Shown: positions 15,015 to 23,090 of the stretch, piece by piece
How the letters are laid out: each line of letters starts with the position of its first letter
How positions within the stretch are numbered: the stretch's first letter is position 1
From: JAHFDS01 sp964593795
GTDB lineage: Bacteria; Myxococcota_A; Polyangia; JAHFDS01
NCBI GenBank assembly: GCA_964593795.1
Contig: CAZQJC010000040.1
Location: forward strand, 1 to 64,000
DNA length: 64,000 bases
Direction: 5' to 3'
Made by a program: the position numbers and the translations under genes
The notes under the pieces: generated by a model
The model's database searches: none
Told to the model about the DNA's origin: nothing
Seen by the model: the letters and a program-made list of their open reading frames with translations, nothing else

Positions 15015-17120
15015 ATGAAGCACTGGAAGAACATCTCGCTCTCGCTGCTCCTCGCTGCCGGTTGTGCGGAGCCTCCTCCGCCACCGGCCAAGACCGCCGC
15101 GGCGCCGCCCGCCGCTCCGGCCGCTCCGGCACCTGCGCCGGCGCAGCCGAAGGAAGAGGCGCTGCAGATGTCGCTCGCCGACGTCGGCATCGACGGGACG
15201 GCGCTCAACCCGTCGGCCGATCCGTGCTCGGACTTCTACGAGTACGCGTGCGGCGGCTGGGTGCAGAAGACGGAGATCCCGGCCGACAAGTCGCGCTGGA
15301 ACCGCAGCTTCTCGGTCATCTCCGAGAACAACAAGGAGGATCTCCACCAGATCCTGGAGGGCGCCGCCAAGGACACGAGCGGCGATCCGGTCCTCACCAA
15401 GATCGGCGCCTACTACGCGGCGTGCATGGACGAGGCGGCGGTCGAGAAGGCCGGCGTCGAGCCGCTCCGGCCCCTGCAGAAGCAGATCGCCAAGGTCAAG
15501 GACACCAAGTCGCTCGGGCAGGTGCTGATCGCGCTGCACGAGGTGCAGGTGCCCGTCGTCTTCGGCGTCGGCGCCGAGCAGGACTTCAAGAACGCGACGC
15601 AGGTCATCGGGGACCTCGACCAGGGCGGCCTCGGACTGCCCGACCGCGACTACTACACGAAGGACGACGACCGCTCGAAGGACATCCGCGCCAAGTACGT
15701 CGAGCACGTCGCGAAGATGTTCGAGCTCGCCGGCAAGAAGGCCAAGGACGCCAAGAAGGCGGCCGCGGACGTGATGACGCTCGAGACCGCGCTCGCGAAG
15801 AAGTCGATGACGCGCGTCGAGCGCCGCGATCCCGAGGCCGTCTACCACCGCATGGACCGCGCGGGGCTCAAGAAGCTGACGCCGCACTTCCCGTGGGACG
15901 ACTACTGGAAGGCGCTCGGCCAGCCCGACGTGAACGACTTCAACGTCTCGTCGCTGGACTTCTTCCGCGGCTTCGACGTGCTCATGGTCGAGACCAAGCC
16001 CGCGGTGTGGAAGAGCTACCTCGAGTGGACGCTCATCCGCGACGCTGCGCCGACGCTCCCCAAGAAGTTCGAGGATCAGTCCTTCAAGATGGCGCAGGTC
16101 CTCACGGGTCAGAAGCAGATCGAGGAGCGCTGGAAGCGCTGCGTGGCCGCCACCGACGGCGCGCTCGGCGAGCTGCTCGCCCAGCCGTACGTCCGCCAGC
16201 GCTTCGGCGCCGACGCCAAGGGCGCGACCGAGCAGATGATCACCGAGATCAAGAAGGCCTTCGGCGCCGGCCTCGGCAAGCTCGCGTGGATGGACGACGC
16301 CACGCGCGGCCGCGCCAAGGAGAAGCTCGACTCGATGGTCTTCCACATCGGCTACCCCGAGAAGTGGAAGCAGTACGACTTCTCCGTCGACAAGGGCAGC
16401 TACGCGAAGAACGCGCTCGCCGCCGCCAAGTGGGCGCTCTCCGACAACCTGCGCGAGATCGGCAAGCCCGTCGACCGCAAGAAGTGGGGCATGAGCCCGC
16501 CGACGGTCAACGCCTACTACAACCCGCTCAAGAACGAGATGGTGTTCCCGGCGGGCATCCTGCAGCCGCCGTTCTTCTCGCCGAAGTACGCGACGGCCGT
16601 GAACCTCGGCGCGATCGGCATGGTCGTCGGCCACGAGCTCACGCACGGCTTCGACGACTCGGGCGCGAAGTTCGCCGCGGACGGCAACCTCAAGAACTGG
16701 TGGGAGCCGGCGGTCGGCACCAAGTTCAAGGAGAAGACGCAGTGCATCGAGAGCCAGTACGCCAAGTACGCTCCGCTGCCGGGCGTCAACCTCAACGGCC
16801 AGCTCACCGCGGGTGAGAACATCGCCGACAACGGCGGCGTCAAGCTGGCGTTCAACGCGTACCGCGAGCTGCGCAAGGGCCAGCGCCCGATCGTGGCCGA
16901 CGGCAAGACCGAGGATCAGCTCTTCTTCCTCGCGGTCGGCCAGGCCTGGTGCGCCAAGTCGCGCGAGGAGATCACGCGCATGCTGGCGCAGGTCGATCCG
17001 CACTCGCCCCCGAAGTTCCGCGTCAACGGGCCGCTGTCGAACTCGGCCCAGTTCGCCGAGGCGTTCCAGTGCAAGAAGGGCACGCCCATGAACCCGACGC
17101 AGAGCTGCGAGGTCTGGTAG
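15015..17120 (+). CDS. M13-family (neprilysin-like) zinc metallopeptidase lipoprotein
   Basis: A 701-residue protein with a lipoprotein signal (LSLLLAAGC, Cys about 17) and a Pro/Ala-rich linker up to about residue 50. The M13 N-terminal domain starts with NPSADPCSDFYEYACGGW. The peptidase domain carries NAYYNPLKNEMVFPAGILQP, the zinc motif HELTH (H540, E541, H544) and the third ligand E601 in ENIADNGG. The C-terminus ends with the conserved CxxW-like tail (SCEVW). M13 enzymes cleave short peptides outside the cell or in the periplasm; tethering to an envelope membrane is predicted here. Length is that of the family plus linker and all key residues are present. Confidence 0.95.
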   Translation: MKHWKNISLSLLLAAGCAEPPPPPAKTAAAPPAAPAAPAPAPAQPKEEALQMSLADVGIDGTALNPSADPCSDFYEYACGGWVQKTEIPADKSRWNRSFSVISENNKEDLHQILEGAAKDTSGDPVLTKIGAYYAACMDEAAVEKAGVEPLRPLQKQIAKVKDTKSLGQVLIALHEVQVPVVFGVGAEQDFKNATQVIGDLDQGGLGLPDRDYYTKDDDRSKDIRAKYVEHVAKMFELAGKKAKDAKKAAADVMTLETALAKKSMTRVERRDPEAVYHRMDRAGLKKLTPHFPWDDYWKALGQPDVNDFNVSSLDFFRGFDVLMVETKPAVWKSYLEWTLIRDAAPTLPKKFEDQSFKMAQVLTGQKQIEERWKRCVAATDGALGELLAQPYVRQRFGADAKGATEQMITEIKKAFGAGLGKLAWMDDATRGRAKEKLDSMVFHIGYPEKWKQYDFSVDKGSYAKNALAAAKWALSDNLREIGKPVDRKKWGMSPPTVNAYYNPLKNEMVFPAGILQPPFFSPKYATAVNLGAIGMVVGHELTHGFDDSGAKFAADGNLKNWWEPAVGTKFKEKTQCIESQYAKYAPLPGVNLNGQLTAGENIADNGGVKLAFNAYRELRKGQRPIVADGKTEDQLFFLAVGQAWCAKSREEITRMLAQVDPHSPPKFRVNGPLSNSAQFAEAFQCKKGTPMNPTQSCEVW

Positions 17121-17166
17121 CTCGATCCGCCTTTGCTCCGACGCGGCGGCCCTGTAGCCTCCGTCC

Positions 17167-18009
17167 GTGATCGGCCCCCTCCTCCTCTTCCTCACCCTGA
17201 CTGCACCCGACGGAGGCGTCGGCGGAGCCAAGGCTCCGCCCGCGCCCGCGCCGGAGATGTTGCTCGTGGTCGTCCCGACGGCCGGCGAGCCCGAGCGCGG
17301 TCAGCCCTCGGCCGGGCCGTGGTCGCGCGCCATCGCGCGCATGATCGCGCGTGATCTGGATCAGCTCCGCGGCGGTCAGGGGCGCATCGGCGCGCTGGTG
17401 ACGCTGGCCACACAGGGCGGGGCGCTCGGGTTCTTCCTGCCGAACGAGCCGGCAGACCTCACCGAGGCGGTCCGTACCGGGCGGCAGTACCGCGCGCCGG
17501 TCGTCGCGCAGCTCCACGTCGAGCCGCAGCGCGGCAAGGTCCTCGTGGATGTGATCGACGTGGGTGCCCGCGAGTCGCGCTTCGTCCGGATCTACGACTG
17601 GCGCCCCGCCGAGGGCCTGCCGCCGCTGTCCGATATCGAGCGTGACCTCGGGCGCGCGGCCGGGATCCCGGTCAAGGACGCCGATCTCGCCAAGGCGGTA
17701 TGGGCGCAGACACGCTCGCGCGAGGCCCTCGAGGCATTTGCCGGGGGCCTCGATGGGCTCGTGCTCGTGGCGATGAAGCGCGACCGTTCGATCGGCGCGA
17801 CGCGCCCGCCGGCCGAGCTCTTCGGCGAGGCCGCGCGCCTCGATCCCAACTTCGCCGAGGCGCGGCGCCTGCGCGATCAGGGCGAAAAGGCGCGCTTCGA
17901 CCGGCTGCTCGTGCGGGAGCGGCGGCTCGACCGCCCCGAGCAGGCGCCGGCGCCGAAGCCACCCGCCAAGCGCGCCCCGCCGCCCGTGCCGAAGCTGCGC
18001 GGGAAGTGA
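17167..18009 (+). CDS. secreted protein of unknown function
   Basis: A GTG start 46 bases after the peptidase stop gives a 280-residue protein with a short hydrophobic leader (MIGPLLLFLTLTAP). The middle (LLVVVPTAGEPERGQ, then RAIARMIARDLDQLRGG and a beta-rich stretch to about 150) has an alpha/beta look. Residues about 185-250 are helical and end with a TPR-like LFGEAARLDPNFAEARRLRDQG. A basic Pro-rich tail (PKPPAKRAPPPVPKLRGK) closes it. I recognise no family. Its direction and spacing allow co-transcription with the M13 peptidase gene. Confidence 0.62.
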   Translation: MIGPLLLFLTLTAPDGGVGGAKAPPAPAPEMLLVVVPTAGEPERGQPSAGPWSRAIARMIARDLDQLRGGQGRIGALVTLATQGGALGFFLPNEPADLTEAVRTGRQYRAPVVAQLHVEPQRGKVLVDVIDVGARESRFVRIYDWRPAEGLPPLSDIERDLGRAAGIPVKDADLAKAVWAQTRSREALEAFAGGLDGLVLVAMKRDRSIGATRPPAELFGEAARLDPNFAEARRLRDQGEKARFDRLLVRERRLDRPEQAPAPKPPAKRAPPPVPKLRGK

Positions 18010-18102
18010 CCGCCCCGCTCCGGCTCGCCAGCGTGTGACGTGCGGCAAGTTCCCGGTCAGGGCACTGGTCGACATGGCCGCAAGCGTGGTAAGTGTCCGC
18101 GC

Positions 18103-19140
18103 ATGGCTTTTCTACGTTTTCCTGCCTCCGGCAGGGGGGTTCAAACGGTTGTGATCTCCGTCCTCGTGGCGGCCGGCGCGATGGCGGCCTGCCGTTCGGA
18201 CGACAACGGCTCGAGCGGCGGGAGCGCGGGGCGAAGCGGTAGCTCGGGCGGCGGCGGCACGGCGGGCGGCACGGGCGGCGCGGGCTCCAGCGGCGGCACG
18301 GGTGGCGCGGGCGCGGCCGGCGGCGCGGGCTCGAGCGGCCGTGGCGGCAGCGCGGGCGGCGCCGGTACGGGCGGCTCGATGCCCTACACCGGCAACGTCA
18401 AGGGCCTGCGGATGAACACGCCGGCCGACAACACGTCGGTCACGGTCCAGAACGTCATCGTCCTCGGCTTCACGGGCAACTGGAAGACGATGTACGTGCA
18501 GGACGAGATGGGCGGCGAGTACAGCGGCATCGGCGTCTTCTGCGACTTCGAGCGCAGCTGCACCGCGTGGAACAGCATGAACGCGGCCATGACGGCGACG
18601 CGCGGCGACAAGCTCACGATCGTCGGCAACCTCGACCGCTTCACGCCGTCGATGCCGGCCGGTGCGCGCGAGCAGCTCCAGATCCGCCCGATGATGGTCA
18701 TGAAGACCGGCATGGGCACGCCGACCGCGGTCGAGGTGCCGGCCGCGGACCTCGCCAAGACGGCCATGAACAACGCCAAGTGGAAGGGCGTGTACGTCCG
18801 CACCACGATGGGCGGCCCCTGGTCGGTCACGAACCTCATGCCGACCGAGCTCGTGAACTCCGGCTACATGCCGTGCCGCCCCGGCGACGGCGGCATGATC
18901 TGCTGCTCGAACGGCCCGCACTACGGCGGGTTCGAGATCACGGGCGGCATCCTCGTCGGCACGAGCTGGTACCGCGCCATCGCGCTCTCCGACATGGAGT
19001 GCGCACGCACGACCGGCATGATGCCCGACCACGTCGTGACGATGACGGACCGCTTCTCGGTGATCGGCGGCGTGTTCGACGACTCGTTCGGCGCGCAGCA
19101 GATCTTCCCGACGGTCGACGGCGACTACACCCTGCAGTAG
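18103..19140 (+). CDS. lipoprotein with Gly/Ser-rich linker and OB-fold-like domain
   Basis: The start at 18103 gives MAFLRFP and a lipoprotein signal ending AGAMAAC; an upstream in-frame start at 18040 would add 21 basic residues. About 70 residues of Gly/Ser/Ala-rich linker follow, encoded by degenerate tandem repeats. The folded part (VKGLRMNTPADNTSVTVQNV, then KTMYVQDEMGGEYSGIGVFC, then GDKLTIVGNLDRF and EQLQIRP) has the strand order of the bacterial OB-fold family seen in YhcR-like and secreted proteins, and a second similar half follows. That assignment is tentative. A strong terminator stands directly behind the gene. Confidence 0.68.
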   Translation: MAFLRFPASGRGVQTVVISVLVAAGAMAACRSDDNGSSGGSAGRSGSSGGGGTAGGTGGAGSSGGTGGAGAAGGAGSSGRGGSAGGAGTGGSMPYTGNVKGLRMNTPADNTSVTVQNVIVLGFTGNWKTMYVQDEMGGEYSGIGVFCDFERSCTAWNSMNAAMTATRGDKLTIVGNLDRFTPSMPAGAREQLQIRPMMVMKTGMGTPTAVEVPAADLAKTAMNNAKWKGVYVRTTMGGPWSVTNLMPTELVNSGYMPCRPGDGGMICCSNGPHYGGFEITGGILVGTSWYRAIALSDMECARTTGMMPDHVVTMTDRFSVIGGVFDDSFGAQQIFPTVDGDYTLQ

Positions 19141-19167
19141 CCGCTCGCGAAGCACCGCGTTTCCCGC

Positions 19168-19206
19168 ACGGGCCTGGCAGAGATGCCGGGCCCGTTTCTT
19201 TTTTTT
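19168..19206 (+). terminator. rho-independent terminator after the OB-fold lipoprotein gene
   Basis: ACGGGCC (19168-19174) pairs with GGCCCGT (19189-19195) across a 14-base loop, and the tract TTTCTTTTTTTT (19195-19206) follows directly. It lies between convergent genes, 28 bases after the lipoprotein stop and just before the stop of the PLPBP gene on the other strand. The T tract shows it serves the plus strand. Confidence 0.88.
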
Positions 19207-19212
19207 GGCTGC

Positions 19213-19914
19213 TCAGCGCGAGGGGCGGGACCCGAAGATCGCGGTGCCGACGCGGATCATCGTGGCGCCCTCGGCGATCGCCGCGTGGAAATCGGCGCTC
19301 ATGCCCATCGACAGCTCGCGCAGGGCCACGTGGCGCCTCCCCGCCGTGCGGTGCTGGTCGCGCAGCGCGCGCAGCGCCCGGAAGTGTGGGCGCGCGGCCT
19401 CGGCGTCGCCGAAGGGCGGGATGGTCATCAGGCCCTCGCAGCGCACGCTCTCGTGCTGGCCGAACGCGTCCAGCAGCGCGGGCAGGGCGTCGGGCGAGAG
19501 GCCGCTCTTCTGAGGGTCGTGACCCACGTTGACCTCGACCAGGCAGCGCTGAACGACGCCGCGCTTGTCGGCGACGCGCGCCACCTCGGCGAGGAGCGCG
19601 GGCGAATCGATCGTGTGGATCCACTCGCAGAGGCCCACCACGTACTTGACCTTGTTGCGCTGCAGCGCGCCGATGAAGTGCCAGCGCAGGCCCGCGACGT
19701 CGCCGACCGCGAGCGCCTTCTCTCGGAGCTCCTGCGCGTAGTTCTCGCCGAAGTCGCCGAGGCTCGCGCGGCGAGCGGCCGCCACCGCGTCCGCGGGGTG
19801 CGTCTTCGACACGGCGATGAGCGTGACCTCGGAGCGCTCGCGGCCGGCGGCGAGGCAGGCCTCCACGATCTCGGCCTCGACGGACGCGACCCGCGCTTCG
19901 AGCTCAGAGGACAT
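19213..19914 (-). CDS. YggS/PLPBP pyridoxal-phosphate homeostasis protein
   Basis: A 233-residue protein of the PLPBP family (usual length 220-250). The PLP-binding lysine is K37 in AVSKTHP. Other family marks are GDFGENYAQEL, WHFIGALQRNK, VEVNVGHDPQKSGL, EGLMTIPP, and SMGMSADFHAAIAEGATMIRVG. It is a single-domain alanine-racemase-like barrel that binds PLP without known catalysis and helps keep vitamin B6 levels balanced. Its start overlaps the 3' end of maf by 11 bases, so the two are co-translated. Confidence 0.93.
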   Translation of the reverse strand: MSSELEARVASVEAEIVEACLAAGRERSEVTLIAVSKTHPADAVAAARRASLGDFGENYAQELREKALAVGDVAGLRWHFIGALQRNKVKYVVGLCEWIHTIDSPALLAEVARVADKRGVVQRCLVEVNVGHDPQKSGLSPDALPALLDAFGQHESVRCEGLMTIPPFGDAEAARPHFRALRALRDQHRTAGRRHVALRELSMGMSADFHAAIAEGATMIRVGTAIFGSRPSR

Positions 19915-20497
19915 CGAGGGCCTCGAGCTCCGCGATGACCTCGGCGAGCGGCAGGCCCACGACGCCGGTGTACGAGCCCTCGATGGCCTCGGCGAAGCCG
20001 GCGGCGCCGCCCTGGATCGCGTACGCGCCCGCCTTGCCCCGCCAGTCGCCCGACGCGACGTACCAGTCGAGGTCGCGCTCGGCCAGCGCGCGGAACGTCA
20101 CGCGGGTCGTGGCGACGCGGTCGCGCGCCTCGGCGCCGAGGCGGAGCGAGAACGCGGTGATGACCTCGTGCGTGCGGCCGGCCAGGCGGGCCAGCATCGC
20201 GCGCGCCTCGTCGGGCGTCGCGGCCTTGCCGAGCGCGTCGGGGCCGAGCGCGACCACGGTGTCGGCGGCGAGCACGCACGCGCCGGCGTGGCGCCTGGCG
20301 GCGGCGTCGGCCTTGGCGGCGGCGAGTCGGCGGGCGAGCGGACCCGGCAGCTCGCCGGGGTGCGCGGTCTCGTCCACGTCGGCGGGCGCGACCTCGGGCG
20401 TGATCCCCGCGGAGGCCAGCAGATCCAGGCGCCTCGGTGACGCCGACGCGAGCACGAGCGGGACACGCAACTTCCTTCCGGGAACGCCGACAACCAT
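19904..20497 (-). CDS. maf: Maf-family nucleoside triphosphate pyrophosphatase
   Basis: A 197-residue protein with all Maf motifs: LASASPRRLDLL at 17-28, DVDET, the catalytic AADTVVAL, LAGRTHEVITAF and GKAGAYAIQG...GSYTGVVGLP near the C-terminus. Maf proteins hydrolyse modified or canonical nucleoside triphosphates (m5U/UTP- or m7G-type) and are linked to cell-division arrest and house-cleaning. Which subtype this is cannot be told with certainty from sequence alone. The start lies six bases from that of the divergent lamin-tail gene, so at least one of these two starts may really lie further inside its gene. Confidence 0.93.
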   Translation of the reverse strand: MVVGVPGRKLRVPLVLASASPRRLDLLASAGITPEVAPADVDETAHPGELPGPLARRLAAAKADAAARRHAGACVLAADTVVALGPDALGKAATPDEARAMLARLAGRTHEVITAFSLRLGAEARDRVATTRVTFRALAERDLDWYVASGDWRGKAGAYAIQGGAAGFAEAIEGSYTGVVGLPLAEVIAELEALDVL

Positions 20498-20503
20498 GCG
20501 CGC

Positions 20504-21679
20504 ATGTCATCCCCCAATTCGTGCTCGGGTGCAACGCGCGCGCGCAGGATCTCGCTGCGCGTGCTGCCTTGCTGGCTCCTCGGCCTGGTCGCAGGCGCTT
20601 CGAGCTGCGTCTCGGACCTCTCACGGCGGGCGCCGGACGCCGGCGTGCCGTCGGCCGCGTTCCTCGTGGCGCCGGGCATGGGCGAAGCCGCGCCCGCCAA
20701 CCTGGCCGCGGTGGTCGTCGCGACGTCGGTGCCCGTGGGCCCGGGCGGCTCGCTCGAGCTCCTCTCCGAGTCGGGCGCGAGGATCGCGGCGCGTTCGGTG
20801 GCGAGCGCCCTATGCGCGGCACGTCCGGAGGGCACGTGCCTGGCGGTTGCCCCGAGCGAATCGTTGCCAAGAGGCGGCGAGGTCACGGTGCGGGCGCACC
20901 TCGCGGGAGCCGACGGCGCCGCCGTGCGCGCCGAGGGCCTCTGGTTCCGCGTCGCCGACGCGCCCGACACGGTGGCGCCCGCGGTCTCGGAGCTCGCGAT
21001 GACGACCGACGGCGCGTGCGCGGTCGTTCGCGCGCGATCGGACGAGCCGGCGCTGCTCGAGGCGTGGGTCGGCGGCGGGCCGCGCGCAGGCGAACCGAAG
21101 CTGGTCTTCGATCACGCGGTGACGCTGCCGCTCGTCGAGGCCGGGAGCTTGTCGGTGGCTGTCACCGACGCCGCGGGCAACGTGACGATGCTCGAGCCTG
21201 CGCCGGTCGCCCCGAGCCGCGTGCCCCTCGTCGTCACGGAGGTGCTGCCGAACCCGCGCGGCGCGGAGCCGGCCGAGGAGTGGATCGAGCTGCAGAACGT
21301 CGGCGGAGCCGCGCTCTCCACGCGCGGGCTCGCGCTCGAGGTGGACGCGGTGCGCGTCCCCCTGGCGGCGGAGACCATCGGGCCCGGCGCGTTCGCGCTC
21401 GTCGTGTCGTCCGCGTTCTCGGGCGTGGGGCCCGATCCCGGGCCGCCGCCGGACGTGACGCTGCTCCGCCTGCCCACCGCCCGGATCGGCCCGGGCCTGA
21501 CCAACCGGCGCACGCGCATCACGCTCCTCGATGCATCGGGCGGCGTCGTCTCCTCCTATGGGGGCTGGCTCGATCTCTCCCCGGATTCGCTCGAGGGGCG
21601 CAGCGCCCGCCGCACCGGCCCGTGCGACGTGCCCGCCGCCTGGTCCCCCGGCTGGCCCCCCACCCCCGGCCGCCCCTAA
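20504..21679 (+). CDS. lamin-tail-domain lipoprotein
   Basis: A 391-residue protein. The ATG at 20504 is only six bases from the divergent maf start; an in-frame GTG at 20561 would place the signal peptide (VLPCWLLGLVAGASSC) at the N-terminus and is equally plausible. Two Ig-like beta segments (about 50-145 and 150-230) precede a lamin-tail domain with the signature VPLVVTEVLPNPRGAEPAEEWIEL, QNVGGAALS and the closing GGVVSSYGGW. Lamin-tail domains in bacteria are found on secreted and cell-surface proteins and probably mediate attachment. A surface binding role is inferred. Confidence 0.82.
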   Translation: MSSPNSCSGATRARRISLRVLPCWLLGLVAGASSCVSDLSRRAPDAGVPSAAFLVAPGMGEAAPANLAAVVVATSVPVGPGGSLELLSESGARIAARSVASALCAARPEGTCLAVAPSESLPRGGEVTVRAHLAGADGAAVRAEGLWFRVADAPDTVAPAVSELAMTTDGACAVVRARSDEPALLEAWVGGGPRAGEPKLVFDHAVTLPLVEAGSLSVAVTDAAGNVTMLEPAPVAPSRVPLVVTEVLPNPRGAEPAEEWIELQNVGGAALSTRGLALEVDAVRVPLAAETIGPGAFALVVSSAFSGVGPDPGPPPDVTLLRLPTARIGPGLTNRRTRITLLDASGGVVSSYGGWLDLSPDSLEGRSARRTGPCDVPAAWSPGWPPTPGRP

Positions 21680-21720
21680 CCCCCCCTAGCCCCAAGGCTC
21701 ACCTCGGTTGATACCGCCTC

Positions 21721-21823
21721 GAGCCCGAGCCCGGGCCCGAGCCCGAGCCCGATCGGATCCGGAATGGGCTCGGGCTCCGCTTGCTTCGCAAGCTGGGCTC
21801 GGGCTCCGCTTGCTTCGCAAGCT
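21721..21823. repeat. GAGCCC array plus two perfect 29-bp tandem repeats
   Basis: A GAGCCC hexamer array (21721-21750, one unit as GGGCCC) can pair with the GGGCTCGGGCTC segments that follow. From 21766 two identical 29-base copies stand head to tail (21766-21794 and 21795-21823). Each contains GCTTGC-TTC-GCAAGC, a perfect six-base-pair hairpin with a three-base loop. The element lies between the lamin-tail gene and ruvC. It has no T tract. It may be a REP-like or transcription-processing element. Confidence 0.8.
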
Positions 21824-21875
21824 AGGCTCGTGGGATCAACTCACGCGAGCGCTGGGGCTAGGCGCCTCCCCCGAA

Positions 21876-21909
21876 GACGTGGACGTGGACGTGAACGTGG
21901 ACGTGGACG
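21876..21909. repeat. second GACGTG hexanucleotide array, upstream of ruvC
   Basis: Five and a half GACGTG units, one as AACGTG, stand about 58 bases upstream of ruvC. It is the same motif as at 3955-3993, here without an inverted partner. The remaining 21910-21966 should contain the ruvC promoter, but I find no convincing boxes and no good ribosome-binding site. Confidence 0.75.
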
Positions 21910-21966
21910 ATCTCTCTCCGGCTCCGAAACTGCGACCTGTCACAGCATCGCGGTAGATTTGCCTCG

Positions 21967-22479
21967 TTGCGGGTCCTCGGGATCGATCCAGGCGGGCGCT
22001 ACACCGGCTACGGCGTCATCGAGCGCGGCCCGGGCGGCCTCGTCTACGTCGAGTGCGGGGTCGTGGCGCCGCGCGCGGACGCGCCTTTGCCCGTTCGCCT
22101 GTGCGAGATCGGTCAGGGACTCGCCGAGGTCATCGAGGACCTGCGCCCCGACGTGGTCGCGCTCGAGGACGTCTTCCACGGCGAGCACGCGCGGAGCGCC
22201 CTGCGCCTCGGCCACGCGCGCGGCGTCGCGATGTATGTTGCAGCGCAGCATGGACTGCTCGTGCACGAGTACCCGCCGGCGCGCGTGCGCAAGACCGTGC
22301 TCGGTCACGGCGGCGCCACCAAGGGCGAGGTGGCCGTGATCATCCGCGCGGTGTGCGGCCTCAAGAGCACGCCGAGGCCCGACGCGGTCGATGCGCTCGC
22401 GGTCGCGCTCTGCCACGTGCTCTCGGGTGCGGCGCCCGCCGTGCCGAAGCGTCCGCGGCTGCGGGCGAGGCGCGCGTGA
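21967..22479 (+). CDS. ruvC: Holliday junction resolvase RuvC
   Basis: A 170-residue endonuclease with the acidic active site D7 (LGIDPG), E67 (ALEDVF), D139 and D142 (RPDAVDALA), all in their usual places. The start is an unusual TTG at 21967, giving one residue before RVLGIDPG; a GTG two codons later is the alternative, and no strong Shine-Dalgarno sequence is visible. RuvC cleaves Holliday junctions held by RuvAB. The gene overlaps ruvA by four bases (GTGA), in the order ruvC-ruvA-ruvB. Confidence 0.96.
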   Translation: MRVLGIDPGGRYTGYGVIERGPGGLVYVECGVVAPRADAPLPVRLCEIGQGLAEVIEDLRPDVVALEDVFHGEHARSALRLGHARGVAMYVAAQHGLLVHEYPPARVRKTVLGHGGATKGEVAVIIRAVCGLKSTPRPDAVDALAVALCHVLSGAAPAVPKRPRLRARRA

Positions 22480-23090
22480 TCGCGCACCTGCGGGGGCGGC
22501 TCTGCTCGCGCGGTGCGGATCGCGCCGTGCTGGAGTGTGCGGGCGTCGGCTACGCGGTGCGCTGCTCGGCCGCGACCCTCGAAGGGCTGCCCGCGGTGGG
22601 TAGCGAGGCGCACGTCTTCGTGCACACGCACTTCAACGCCGAGACGGGCACAGAGCTCTTCGGCTTCGGCGCCGAGGAGGAGCGCGAGCTCTTCGAGCTG
22701 CTCATCGCGGTGCAGGGCGTCGGCCCCAAGGTCGCGCTCGCGATCCTGTCGTCGGCGGAGCCCGGCGACATCGAGCGCGCGATCGCGGGGGGAGACGCCG
22801 CCATGTTGCGGCGCATCAAGGGCATCGGCCCCAAGCTCGCGGACCGGCTCCTCGTCGAGCTGCGCGACAAGGTCATCTCGCGCGTGCCGGCGATCGGCCA
22901 GCCCCGCATCGTGATGCCCGCGGCGGCCAAGCCCGCCGGGCCCGCGGCGGAGGTCGCCGCGACGCTCACGAGCCTCGGGTACCGGCCCGCGGAGGCCGAG
23001 CGTGCCGCTGCGCGCGCGATCGAGCGCCTGCCCGGCGCCGACAAGGAGGCGCTCCTCCGCGAGGCCCTGCGCGCGGCGCTGGATCGGTGA
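22476..23090 (+). CDS. ruvA: Holliday junction branch-migration protein RuvA
   Basis: A 204-residue protein starting with GTG inside the ruvC stop region and beginning IAHLRGRL. Domain I is an OB fold (to about 65). Domain II carries the two helix-hairpin-helix motifs (LLIAVQGVGPKVALAIL and RRIKGIGPKLADRLLVEL). Domain III, after an Ala/Pro linker, is the RuvB-contacting three-helix bundle (AAEVAATLTSLGYRPAEAE). RuvA tetramers grip the four-way junction. Its stop overlaps ruvB. Confidence 0.96.
   Translation: MIAHLRGRLCSRGADRAVLECAGVGYAVRCSAATLEGLPAVGSEAHVFVHTHFNAETGTELFGFGAEEERELFELLIAVQGVGPKVALAILSSAEPGDIERAIAGGDAAMLRRIKGIGPKLADRLLVELRDKVISRVPAIGQPRIVMPAAAKPAGPAAEVAATLTSLGYRPAEAERAAARAIERLPGADKEALLREALRAALDR

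Noticed and set aside
14814..17231. 805-codon open frame opposite the M13 peptidase
   Set aside because: The plus-strand frame has all M13 motifs; the antisense product is low-complexity Leu/Arg/Val without recognisable domains.
21708..21956. Small frame encoding RARARARA before ruvC
   Set aside because: It is only translation of the GAGCCC and GACGTG arrays and the 29-bp repeats, with no ribosome-binding site.
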